A DNA stretch of 64,000 nt from Mycolicibacterium vinylchloridicum (GCF_013404075.1 NZ_JACBJQ010000014.1:1-64000); one strand, 5' to 3'. Shown: positions 52,970-60,995, counted from the stretch's first letter. Program-made: numbers and translations. The notes: generated from the sequence alone by a model not told the origin.

Positions 52970-54108
52970 CGAACAGTCGAGTTTTCGACCGCCGCCAACG
53001 GCACCCCGGGCAGCGGATTGGTCCCGACCAGTTCCAGGCCGAAGGCCTCCAAGCCGATTCGCTTCACGGGGTTATTGGTCAGGAGTCGCATCCGGCGTAC
53101 CCCGAGATCGGCGAGTATCTGGGCGCCGACACCGTAGTCTCGCTCGTCCAGCACGTCGGCGTCGTGCAGTCGGTGGGACCGTCGATGGCTGCTCCGTAGG
53201 TAGACGACAACCCCTCGGCCTCTGGCGGCGATCGCCTTCATCGACCCGTGGAGCATCGGGGCACAACTGCAGCCTGCCGACTTGAAGACGTTGCCGGTCA
53301 CGCACTCTGAGTGGACCCGTACCAGCGTCGGCCCGCCATCGCCGGCGGCCGGTTCGCCCATGACCAACGCAATGTGTTCGCGCCCGTCGAGGACCGAGAG
53401 GAATCCGTGCGCCGTGAAGACCCCGTGCTCGGTGGGCAACCGGCTGGAAGCCTTCATCTCGACGAGACGTTCGGTGCGTCGGCGATAGGCGATCAGCTCC
53501 GACATGCTGACGACCGGCAGGCCGTTGTCGGCGGCGAAGCGCCACAGTCGATCTCCCCGCGCGGCCATGCCCGCGTCATCGACAACCTCACCGATGACGG
53601 CGACTGGCGGCAACCCGGCCATCCGGGCGAGGTCGACGGCAGCCTCGGTGTGCCCGGCCCGGCGCAGGACACCGCCGTCGACCGCGCGCAACGGAAACAC
53701 GTACCCGGGCCTGGTGAGATCACCCGGTCGGGTATCCGGGTCGGCAAGCAGGGCGATGGTCCGGCTGCGATCCGCAGCGGACACCCCGGTGCTGATGCCG
53801 GTGCGCGCGTTGACCGAGACGGCGTAACCCGCGCCCCTCGGATCCTCGTTCACCGCCACCATCGGCGGCAGGCGCAACCGGTCGAGATCTGCAGAAAGCA
53901 TTGGTACGCAGAGTATTCCACCGGTATTGCGCATCATGAACGCGACGCGTTCAGGTGTGGCGTGGGCGGCCGCCACCAGCAGATCCCCGTCGTCGTCGGG
54001 GTCGTCGGCGTCGACGACCACCGCCATCCCGCCAGCCCGCAAGGCGGCGATCGCGGCCTCGACGGAGACGTCTGGGTCACAGCCGTTGTCGGCGGCGGCG
54101 CAGGTCAT
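52966..54108 (-). CDS. Divergent RibBA-like protein (DHBP synthase / GTP cyclohydrolase II fold)
   Basis: 380 residues. The first half follows 3,4-dihydroxy-2-butanone-4-phosphate synthase closely (ARTGISTGVSAADRSRTI, GHTEAAVDLARMAG at 152-165), but the acidic metal-site motif, usually RENEGD, reads DPDDDGD (36-42). The second half is GTP cyclohydrolase II: the zinc Cys set is kept (C269, C280, C282), yet the catalytic GHEGRGIGL region is replaced by SSHRRSHRLHDADV (307-320) and about 25 residues are missing. It is therefore likely inactive as RibA and uncertain as RibB. It shares one base with the copy 8 stop (TGATG). It may support flavin supply or have a new role. Confidence 0.85.
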   Translation of the reverse strand: MTCAAADNGCDPDVSVEAAIAALRAGGMAVVVDADDPDDDGDLLVAAAHATPERVAFMMRNTGGILCVPMLSADLDRLRLPPMVAVNEDPRGAGYAVSVNARTGISTGVSAADRSRTIALLADPDTRPGDLTRPGYVFPLRAVDGGVLRRAGHTEAAVDLARMAGLPPVAVIGEVVDDAGMAARGDRLWRFAADNGLPVVSMSELIAYRRRTERLVEMKASSRLPTEHGVFTAHGFLSVLDGREHIALVMGEPAAGDGGPTLVRVHSECVTGNVFKSAGCSCAPMLHGSMKAIAARGRGVVVYLRSSHRRSHRLHDADVLDERDYGVGAQILADLGVRRMRLLTNNPVKRIGLEAFGLELVGTNPLPGVPLAAVENSTVR

Positions 54109-55406
54109 CAGAACTCGCGCAGGTGGTCGCGCAGCATCGTGGTCGTGTACTCACTGCGAGTCAGGCCGCGCTTCTGAAGCTCGGGGATCAGCCCGTCGGT
54201 GATCTCGGTGACGTAACGCCGGTTGAGGCGCATCACCGGGCTGGTGATCAGATAGCCGTCGCCACCCACCTCGTCCATCAGCTCGGCCATCTGGTCGGCG
54301 ACCTCGGCGGGGGTACCGATGAACGGGATGTTGGCGGTCATACCGCTGCCGGTGACGATCTGGCGCAACGTCTTTCCCTTGCCGCGGGCCAGGAAACTCT
54401 CCAACGCACCCCGTTCGCCGTTCGTGGTCACCGCGGGTACCGGCTGGTCGAGGTCGAACTGGGAGAAGTCGATCTCGGTGATCGAGGAGATCTCGGCGAG
54501 CATGTACTCGATGTAGAGCGGGTCGTTGAACCAGCGCTCCCGCTTGGCGAGTGCCTCCTCGTGGGTGTCGGCGACGATCGGGGAGACCAGGTAGAGCACC
54601 TTGCAGTGCGACGGATCGCGACCATTGGCCTTCATCCGCGCGTGGATGTCGTCGCGGTAGGCCTTCATCGCCTCGGCGCCGTTGGAGGGCGCGACGATGG
54701 TGTCGGCGTGCTGGGCGGCCAGCTCGCGGCCTGGCGGCGAGGCGCCGGCCTGCGCGATCGTCGGGCGATACTGCGGGGACGGCGCGGTGTTGAGCGGTCC
54801 CCGGCTCTTGTAATACTTGCCCTCGAAGTCGATGGTGTGGACCTTCTTGTGGTTGGCGTAGGTGCCGGTCATGTGGTCACGCTCGATGGCGTCGGGCTCC
54901 CATGACTCCCACAGCTTGCTGACCAGTTCCAGGTACTCACTGGCCATCGCATAACGCTCGTCGTGTTCGTAGAGTTTGTCCATCCCGAAGTTCTGCGCGG
55001 CCCGGTCCTCCCCGGAGGTGACGACATTCCAGCCGAAGCGGCCGCGGGCGATGTGATCGACGGTGCTGCACAGCCGGGCCAGCAGGAACGGCGGGTAGAA
55101 GCTGGTGGACATCGTCGGGATCACGCCGAGTCGGGTGGTCGCATTGGCCATCAGGATCGCCAGCGGCACCGGGTCGTGCTTCGGGTTGACACCGTGTTTG
55201 AGGTCGGCTTCCATGGTGCCGCCGTAGGCGGTGGAGACCATCAGCTTGTCCTCGATCAACACATAATCGAATTTCGCCCGCTCCAGGTCTTTCGCCATCT
55301 CGACGTAGAAGTCGCCGGTGAAGTCACGGCCCCCGTCACCCCAGTTGCCGTTCCACTCGTCGGCGACGAAATTGAGGAACCACCCCAGGTGGAACTTCTC
55401 GGTCAC
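54108..55406 (-). CDS. FMN-dependent monooxygenase, NtaA/SnaA/DszA family (copy 8)
   Basis: 432 residues from GTG 55406 (AAGGAG 6 nt upstream). It starts VTEKFHLGWFLNFVADEWN and has RGRFGWNVVTSGEDRAAQNFG, GPLNTAPSPQYRPTIAQAG and GGDGYLITSPVMRLNRRY. It resembles copies 1 and 3-6 and is less diverged than 2 and 7. First gene of an operon with the RibBA-like and MFS 4 genes. A motif core lies about 70 nt upstream. It is divergent from the SOS-linked radical SAM gene. Confidence 0.9.
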   Translation of the reverse strand: MTEKFHLGWFLNFVADEWNGNWGDGGRDFTGDFYVEMAKDLERAKFDYVLIEDKLMVSTAYGGTMEADLKHGVNPKHDPVPLAILMANATTRLGVIPTMSTSFYPPFLLARLCSTVDHIARGRFGWNVVTSGEDRAAQNFGMDKLYEHDERYAMASEYLELVSKLWESWEPDAIERDHMTGTYANHKKVHTIDFEGKYYKSRGPLNTAPSPQYRPTIAQAGASPPGRELAAQHADTIVAPSNGAEAMKAYRDDIHARMKANGRDPSHCKVLYLVSPIVADTHEEALAKRERWFNDPLYIEYMLAEISSITEIDFSQFDLDQPVPAVTTNGERGALESFLARGKGKTLRQIVTGSGMTANIPFIGTPAEVADQMAELMDEVGGDGYLITSPVMRLNRRYVTEITDGLIPELQKRGLTRSEYTTTMLRDHLREF

Positions 55407-55474
55407 GAGCTCTCCTTCCGCTGTTGACCTCAAGAGAAGCGGGACGGCGTTACTCAGCGGTGTCCTGGGCGTAG

Positions 55475-55490
55475 CACGCGCATTGCGCGA
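55475..55490 (-). promoter_or_regulatory. Cluster motif site (copy 8 operon)
   Basis: Minus-strand TCGCGCAATGCGCGTG, core GCGCAATG, about 70 nt before the copy 8 start. It is embedded in GC-palindromic sequence, so it is the least certain of the set. Confidence 0.4.
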
Positions 55491-55507
55491 TGCGCATTGA
55501 CAGATCA

Positions 55508-55523
55508 TCGAACGTGCGTTCGA
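55508..55523 (+). promoter_or_regulatory. LexA SOS box
   Basis: TCGAAC-GTGC-GTTCGA, a perfect match to the mycobacterial LexA consensus TCGAAC-N4-GTTCGA. It ends 8 nt before the radical SAM start, so bound LexA would block the promoter. The Rv2578c homologue in M. tuberculosis is, from memory, in the DNA-damage regulon. Confidence 0.85.
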
Positions 55524-55531
55524 ATAGACGG

Positions 55532-56587
55532 GTGCGGTGGAGCGGCCAGGGGATAGCGGTCGACGACGGTGCGTTGCCCGGCCTGGAGCGCATCGGGCTG
55601 GTGCGCAGTGTGCGCACGCCACAGTTCGACGGGATCACCTTTCACGAAGTGCTGTGCAAGTCAGCGCTGAACAAGATCCCGGCCGCCGCGATGCTGCCGT
55701 TCCGGTTCACCGTCAACGGTTATCGCGGTTGCTCGCATGCCTGCCGGTACTGCTTCGCCCGGCCCACCCACGAATACCTGGAGTTCGATCCGGGCGAGGA
55801 TTTCGACAGCCAGATCGTGGTGAAGACCAACATCGTCGACGTGCTCCGCCGCGAGCTGGGCCGCCCGTCGTGGCGCCGGGAGACGGTGGCCCTGGGCACC
55901 AATACCGACCCCTATCAACGGGCCGAGGGGCGCTATGAGTTGATGCCGGGCATCATCACCGCACTGGCGGCTTCGGGCACACCACTGTCGATCTTGACCA
56001 AGGGCACGCTGTTGCGCCGGGATCTGGATCTGATTGCCGATGTGGCACAACAGGTTCCGGTGTCGGTGGCGATCTCCCTTGCCGTCGGCGATGCCGATCT
56101 GCATCGTGCCGTCGAACCGGGAACCCCGTCACCGCAGGCACGGCTCGGGTTGATCGCCGCGGTGCGTGACGCCGGGCTGGACTGTCACGTCATGGTTGCG
56201 CCCGTGCTGCCGCACCTGACCGACTCGACGGAAGATCTGGACAGACTGCTCGGCCTGATCGCCGAGGCGGGTGCCACGTCCGTCACGGTGTTCGGCCTGC
56301 ACCTGCGCAGTTCGACGCGCGGGTGGTTCATGACGTGGCTGGCGCGTTCGCATCCCGAACTCGTCGCGCCGTACCGGCAGCTGTACCGCCGCGGGGCCTA
56401 CCTGCCTGCTGACTATCGCGACATGCTGCGTGAGCGGGTCGCACCCCTGATCGACAAGCACGGCCTGGCCCGCGACCACCGGCAATTCACCCCGGTAGCC
56501 TCGCCGGTCGTCGTACCGGAGCCGCAGCCGACTTTGTTCGATGTCGCGCCCGAGGCGCTCCGGCCTTCTAGCCGCCCCCGCGCTTGA
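55532..56587 (+). CDS. SOS-linked radical SAM protein (Rv2578c-like, SplB-related)
   Basis: 351 residues. The radical SAM [4Fe-4S] motif is CSHACRYC (C67, C71, C74; CX3CX2C), preceded by the conserved FDGITFHEVLCKSALNKIP. Further conserved blocks are ETVALGTNTDPYQRAEGRY and PLSILTKGTLLRRDL. The family is annotated as Rv2578c-like and is distantly related to spore photoproduct lyase; a role in repair or tolerance of DNA damage fits its LexA box but the chemistry is unknown. GTG 55532 gives the same N-terminus (VRW) as other mycobacteria and may be leaderless. Confidence 0.93.
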   Translation: MRWSGQGIAVDDGALPGLERIGLVRSVRTPQFDGITFHEVLCKSALNKIPAAAMLPFRFTVNGYRGCSHACRYCFARPTHEYLEFDPGEDFDSQIVVKTNIVDVLRRELGRPSWRRETVALGTNTDPYQRAEGRYELMPGIITALAASGTPLSILTKGTLLRRDLDLIADVAQQVPVSVAISLAVGDADLHRAVEPGTPSPQARLGLIAAVRDAGLDCHVMVAPVLPHLTDSTEDLDRLLGLIAEAGATSVTVFGLHLRSSTRGWFMTWLARSHPELVAPYRQLYRRGAYLPADYRDMLRERVAPLIDKHGLARDHRQFTPVASPVVVPEPQPTLFDVAPEALRPSSRPRA

Positions 56588-57827
56588 CCTGATTGAACGG
56601 CACACCCTTGTCGGCGGCCAGTTCGCGCGGGAACCCGAGGATACGTTCGCCGATCACATTGCGGGCCATCTCGCTGCTGCCGCCGCCCAGCGATCCGGTC
56701 TGCCGCGACAGATACCGCACCCCGATGTCGAGGAGGCCGGACAGGTCCCCGCCCTCGTCGACCACACCGGCGGTGCCGGCGATCGCGAGCGCGGTGTCGA
56801 CTTCGAGTTCGGTGGTCTCGGCATGGAACAACCGGATCAGCGTGCCGGCGTTCGGGGGCAGCGAGCCGTTGCCGATGGCGGTCCCGACGTGATGGATCAG
56901 CTGTTCCTTGACGATCCGCCGCACCAGCGCGCGACCGGCCAGACTCTGCACCGCCGGGTCGTCACCCTGTCCGGTGCGCTCGGCCAGCGTGACGTGATCC
57001 GGTGGCATCTCCTCGGCGTTCTCCGCACCGGTTCCGCTGGCGAATTCCGATCCGCCGCCGACCGCGCGGCGTTCGTGATGCAGCTGACGGGAGGCCACTT
57101 CCCAGCCCTTGTTGACCTCGCCGACCACGGCGTCGTCACCGAGCTCGAGGCCGTCGAAGAACTCCTCACAGAATTCCTCGTTGCCGTTGACCTCTTTGAT
57201 CCGCCGCATGGTGATGCCGGGGGAGTTCAGCGGCACCAGGAACATGGTCAGGCCTTCGTGTTTGGGCACTGTCCAGTCGGTGCGGGCCAGCATCAGCCCG
57301 TAGTCGGCGGCGAAAGCGCTTGTGCTCCAAGTCTTTGCGCCGTTGACGACCCATTTGTCGCCAACGCGGTCGGCGCGGGTGATGACGCCGGCCAGATCAG
57401 AGCCGCCGCTGGGCTCGCTCAGCAGCTGGCAGAGCACCTCGTCGCCGCGGATGGCAGCCGAAATACGTTCGCGCTTCTGGGCTTCGGTGCCCATGTCCAG
57501 GATCGTCGCCGCACAGATCGTCAGCGATGGCGTATTGAGGATCAGTGGCATCTCATAGCCGCGGCACTCGGCGTTGAATGCCTGCTGATACGCGTGGTCC
57601 AGACCCAGCCCGCCGTATTCGCGGGGGAAGCAGATACCGGCGAAACCGCCCTCGTACAAGCGCTTTTGCAGTTCCTGTGCGCGGTCCCACGAGGGTTGTT
57701 CGGCGCGCACCGAGAACGGCGGGTGGTCGGGGTCGATGGGCGGCATATTCGCCGCCAGCCAGGTACGGGCCCTGGCGGCGAACTCGGCGACCGATTCGGT
57801 GGACGTGGAGATGACAGTCTCGGTCAT
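56568..57827 (-). CDS. Acyl-CoA dehydrogenase (larger subunit of a pair)
   Basis: 419 residues. FAD-binding acyl-CoA dehydrogenase with GFAGICFPREYGGLGLDHAY, LLSEPSGGSDLAGVITRA (N-terminal FAD motif) and a C-terminal SLGGGSSEMARNVIGERILG. ATG 57827 overlaps the stop of the second ACAD (ATGA). Adjacent mycobacterial ACAD pairs often form alpha2beta2 heterotetramers acting on bulky or branched acyl-CoAs (family knowledge). It overlaps the convergent radical SAM gene by 20 bp. Confidence 0.92.
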   Translation of the reverse strand: MTETVISTSTESVAEFAARARTWLAANMPPIDPDHPPFSVRAEQPSWDRAQELQKRLYEGGFAGICFPREYGGLGLDHAYQQAFNAECRGYEMPLILNTPSLTICAATILDMGTEAQKRERISAAIRGDEVLCQLLSEPSGGSDLAGVITRADRVGDKWVVNGAKTWSTSAFAADYGLMLARTDWTVPKHEGLTMFLVPLNSPGITMRRIKEVNGNEEFCEEFFDGLELGDDAVVGEVNKGWEVASRQLHHERRAVGGGSEFASGTGAENAEEMPPDHVTLAERTGQGDDPAVQSLAGRALVRRIVKEQLIHHVGTAIGNGSLPPNAGTLIRLFHAETTELEVDTALAIAGTAGVVDEGGDLSGLLDIGVRYLSRQTGSLGGGSSEMARNVIGERILGFPRELAADKGVPFNQVKRGGG

Positions 57828-58963
57828 GCCGAAGCCTCCTGTCGTGCAGTCTTGGCGCTCAACGCGTACACCGCGCGGTGGTGGTCCTCGGGTGAACCGT
57901 AGAGCGCGCGGTAGAGCTCGGTGCGGCGCAGGAACAAGTGCAGATCGTGCTCCCACGTGACGCCGATCCCGCCGTGCAGTTGCACGCAATCCTGCAGCAT
58001 CACCGGCGCCCGTTCGGCCACATAAGCTTTGGCGACGCTGACCAGTTTGGCGGCGTCATCCGAACGGTCGGACACCGCGGCCACCGCGCCCGCGGTGGTC
58101 GCCCGGCACGCCTCGAACCACATCTTCATATCGGCGAGCCGATGCTTGAGCGCCTGATAGGACGCCAGCGGCCTGCCGAAACTGTGGCGGTCGAACATCC
58201 ACTGCGTCGTCATGGCCAGCACGGTCTCCAGAATTCCGACGATTTCGGCGCACTGCAGCACCAACGCGACCTGGCGCTGCCGCTCGATGATCGCCGGTGT
58301 TTGCGCGGCGTCGCCGACCGCGGCAGCCTCGTCGACCTGGGCGCCGTTGAATTCCACTCGGGCATAACGCTTCACCATGTCGACCGAGCGCTGTTCGGTG
58401 ACTTCTGCGAGGTCGGCGGGGACCAGGAACTGGCGAGGACTGCCCTCGAGATCGGCGACCACGAGGAAGACACCCGCCTCGGCGCCCGCCTCGACACGGT
58501 CCTTCACCCCGTCGATGCGGTAGCCGGAATCGGTACGCGTGGCCGTCGCCGTCGGCTGCAGCGGGGACAGCGGCCGGCGCGGCTCGTAGACCGCCCACGA
58601 TGCCACCAGCTCGCCGGACACCAGCGCCTCGATGGTGTCCTCATGACCGTCGGGCGCCTCGACCAGACCCGCGAGCACGACGCTGACCGGATGCAGCGGA
58701 CCCGGTGCCACGCTGTGCCCGATCTGTTCGGCCACCAGCGCGAGGTCGGCCAAGCCATTGCCCGAGACACTGCCGCCGCCAAGCTCTTCGGGGACCAGCA
58801 AGCTGGCCCAGCCGAGCTCGGCCGCGCGCTGCCACCACGCGGTGTCGAACGACGTATCCGCTGCGTGCAGCTCGCGCACCGTGCTCAGCGACGCTTCCTT
58901 CTCCAGAAACGCCTGGGTCGTCGACACGAACAACAGCTGTTCGGGGGAGGAGACATCGCTCAT
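57824..58963 (-). CDS. Acyl-CoA dehydrogenase (smaller subunit of a pair)
   Basis: 379 residues. ACAD fold: LGWASLLVPEELGGGSVSGNG near residue 50; the C-terminal half with MTTQWMFDRHSFGRPLASYQALKHRLADM and CVQLHGGIGVTWEHDLHLF is characteristic. The middle region lacks the canonical S-x-P-x-x-GSD pattern seen in the partner, so it may be the non-catalytic or FAD-sharing subunit. ATG 58963 overlaps the amidohydrolase stop (ATGA). Middle gene of a three-gene operon. Confidence 0.9.
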   Translation of the reverse strand: MSDVSSPEQLLFVSTTQAFLEKEASLSTVRELHAADTSFDTAWWQRAAELGWASLLVPEELGGGSVSGNGLADLALVAEQIGHSVAPGPLHPVSVVLAGLVEAPDGHEDTIEALVSGELVASWAVYEPRRPLSPLQPTATATRTDSGYRIDGVKDRVEAGAEAGVFLVVADLEGSPRQFLVPADLAEVTEQRSVDMVKRYARVEFNGAQVDEAAAVGDAAQTPAIIERQRQVALVLQCAEIVGILETVLAMTTQWMFDRHSFGRPLASYQALKHRLADMKMWFEACRATTAGAVAAVSDRSDDAAKLVSVAKAYVAERAPVMLQDCVQLHGGIGVTWEHDLHLFLRRTELYRALYGSPEDHHRAVYALSAKTARQEASA

Positions 58964-60189
58964 GCGATGACGAGCGCGGGCACGTCGGGCTTGTGGACCG
59001 ACACGTTGGGCACCTTGAACAGGTCGACCAGGTTGCCGCCCATCACCTTTCGCTGACCTTCTTCGTCCAGGCCCTGGGCGACGAGATCGTCGACCAGGTT
59101 GATCGGGTTGGCCAGCCCCTCGGGGTGCGGCCAGTCCGAACCGAAGATGATGCGGTCGATGCCACACAGCTCGGCCATCTTCTTGAAGTCGTCCTCCCAG
59201 AACGGCGCCACGTAGACACCCCGGCGGAACGCCTCGATGGGATCCTCCGGGAATTCCTGCGGCATCTTCGAGTACACGTCTTTGAACTGGTAGAAGAGGT
59301 AGGGCACCCAGGACGCGCCGTTCTCGATGGACAGGATGCGCAGATCCGGGTTGCGGGTCAGCGCGCCGTGGCACACCAGGGCGGCCATGGTGTCCTCGAT
59401 GGGCCGCTTGCCCATCGCGACCATCCGGAACGACGTGGGCTTGAACGGCAGAAACTCGTCGGCGGGCTCCCAGTCGTTGAGGTACTCGGCGTAGCCGCTG
59501 TCCGAGGCGTGCATACAGACCGGGATACCGGCCTTCACACACGCATCCCAGAACGGGTCGAACTCGGGCAGGCCCATGGAGCGGGAGCCGCGGAAGCCGG
59601 CAACCGGCGCCGGCCGCACCAGCACGGTCTTGGCGCCGCGCTCCAGGCACCATTCGAGCTCCTCGAGCGCGCGGTCGACGATGCTGAGGTTGATCACCGG
59701 CGTGGAGAAGATCCGGCCCTCGTAATTGAACTGCCAGGTCTCGTACATCCACTGGTTGAGCGCGTGGACGATGTCCAAGATCAGCTCGGGATCGTCCTTC
59801 AGCCGCTCCTCGACCAGGCTGGCCAGCGTCGGGAACATGATCGTGTAGTCAAGGCCGAGACCGTCGAGTACCTCGAGGCGTGCCTCGGGGTTGCGGAAGG
59901 CGGGAATGGCCTTCATCGGCTTACCCATCACCTCGCGGTAGCTCTTGCCGCCGCTGCCGTGCCGGAAGTATTCCTCCTGGGCGCCGGGGCGGGCGACGAC
60001 CTCGAAGGTGGGGTTCGGGATGTAGTCGCTGATGTGGTTGCGCACCACGATCTTGGTGCGGCCCTTGACGTCGATGTAGTCGATGACGCCCTTCCGGTTG
60101 TCCGGCAGGAATTGCGTCAGCGCTTCCTGGGGCTCGTAGAAGTGGTTGTCGGCGTCGAATACCGGATAGGGAAGCTCGCGCGAGGGCAT
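58960..60189 (-). CDS. Amidohydrolase-superfamily (TIM-barrel) hydrolase/decarboxylase
   Basis: 409 residues. Amidohydrolase_2-type with start motif FDADNHFYEPQE, KTVLVRPAPV, PVCMHASDSGYAEYL and the C-terminal IIFGSDWPHPEGLANP. These place His/Asp ligands for one metal; the usual N-terminal HxH is reduced to NHFY, as in many mycobacterial members. Members hydrolyse or decarboxylate cyclic or acyl intermediates. It is the first gene of the operon with the ACAD pair, so the three probably act in one degradation pathway. The TetR operator motif lies 36 nt upstream. Confidence 0.88.
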   Translation of the reverse strand: MPSRELPYPVFDADNHFYEPQEALTQFLPDNRKGVIDYIDVKGRTKIVVRNHISDYIPNPTFEVVARPGAQEEYFRHGSGGKSYREVMGKPMKAIPAFRNPEARLEVLDGLGLDYTIMFPTLASLVEERLKDDPELILDIVHALNQWMYETWQFNYEGRIFSTPVINLSIVDRALEELEWCLERGAKTVLVRPAPVAGFRGSRSMGLPEFDPFWDACVKAGIPVCMHASDSGYAEYLNDWEPADEFLPFKPTSFRMVAMGKRPIEDTMAALVCHGALTRNPDLRILSIENGASWVPYLFYQFKDVYSKMPQEFPEDPIEAFRRGVYVAPFWEDDFKKMAELCGIDRIIFGSDWPHPEGLANPINLVDDLVAQGLDEEGQRKVMGGNLVDLFKVPNVSVHKPDVPALVIA

Positions 60190-60224
60190 GGTCGCCTCCA
60201 GAGAGTCTGAATTAATGGGCTAAC

Positions 60225-60239
60225 GGTAATGACGTTACC
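60225..60239. promoter_or_regulatory. TetR operator candidate 1
   Basis: GGTAA-TGACG-TTACC, a perfect 5-bp inverted repeat 36 nt upstream of the amidohydrolase start. AATGACGTTACC recurs exactly at 60954-60965 before the thioesterase gene. Confidence 0.6.
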
Positions 60240-60298
60240 ACGTAGCCGGCGTGGTACACACATCGGCGACAAAAGACGGATTTAGCTGCGGAAACGGG

Positions 60299-60919
60299 TC
60301 AGGGCAGCAGGCCGCGGACGCAGAAGTCGTAAATGTGCTTCGCGTCGATCGGGATACCGTTGAGTTCGGCGCCCAGGCTGCGTAGCCGCATCGCGCCGAG
60401 GACCGCCTGCATGATGAGCGCGGCGGTGGTCTGGGACTGCAGGTCGGGCCGGAAGGTGCCCTCGTCTTTGCCGCGTTCGAGGATCTCGCCGATCAACTGA
60501 TGCAGCGGCGAGAGCACCCGGGAGTACTCCGTGGGCAGGGTCTCGGCGAGGTGGTCGTTGTAATAGGTCAGACCGCGGTTGATGCTGTCCTGCTTGGTGG
60601 TTTCGGCGGGCGTGCAGATCCGCTCGATCAGCAGGCGCATCGCCTCGGCCGCGGGCAGGCCGTCGGTTTCCTTCCGCCATTGCTTGGTGGATTCGGCCAT
60701 GATCTTGTCGATCAGCGCCAGCAGCAGCTCGTCTTTGGTGGTGAAGTGCTGGTAGAAGGACCGCAGCGAGGTCTTCGAGCGTTCGACGACTTCCAGCACG
60801 GTGAAGTCGGTGCGGCCGGTCTCGGCCAGGATCGACAGGGCTGACCGCATGAAGCGGCTCTCCCGGGAGTCCGGATCGGCGCTCGGCGCCTCGGGCGATC
60901 GTTGGTTGGCCTTGGCCAT
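60299..60919 (-). CDS. TetR-family transcriptional regulator
   Basis: 206 residues. N-terminal HTH: SILAETGRTDFTVLEVVERSKTSLRSFYQHFTTKDELLLA. The larger C-terminal domain (DSINRGLTYYNDHLAETLPTEYS) is of the type that binds acyl-CoA or lipid-like ligands. ATG 60919. It lies between two copies of AATGACGTTACC, one before the amidohydrolase operon and one in the divergent region toward the thioesterase. It therefore probably controls itself, the operon and the thioesterase. Confidence 0.9.
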   Translation of the reverse strand: MAKANQRSPEAPSADPDSRESRFMRSALSILAETGRTDFTVLEVVERSKTSLRSFYQHFTTKDELLLALIDKIMAESTKQWRKETDGLPAAEAMRLLIERICTPAETTKQDSINRGLTYYNDHLAETLPTEYSRVLSPLHQLIGEILERGKDEGTFRPDLQSQTTAALIMQAVLGAMRLRSLGAELNGIPIDAKHIYDFCVRGLLP

Positions 60920-60953
60920 CGGGTCAGCTTATCGGTCGGGTTACAGTGACGAG

Positions 60954-60965
60954 AATGACGTTACC
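60954..60965. promoter_or_regulatory. TetR operator candidate 2
   Basis: AATGACGTTACC, identical over 12 bases to 60228-60239; 30 nt upstream of the thioesterase start and 35 nt from the divergent TetR start. Confidence 0.55.
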
Positions 60966-60995
60966 GTCTTGGAACACGACGAGGTGAGGGAACAC

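Noticed and set aside
53880-53940. A GCGCAATACC motif inside the RibBA-like gene as another regulatory site
   Set aside because: It lies within the coding region, far from any start on the matching strand, so it is probably chance.
27568-55406. Assignment of the cluster as a known dsz, ssu or NTA/EDTA operon
   Set aside because: Families match only in general; no dszB/dszC, ssuABCD or EDTA-type gene set is present and the substrate residues cannot be judged by eye.
13639-55500. Accessory block as a prophage or integrative element
   Set aside because: No integrase, phage structural gene, relaxase, tRNA attachment site or flanking repeat was seen.
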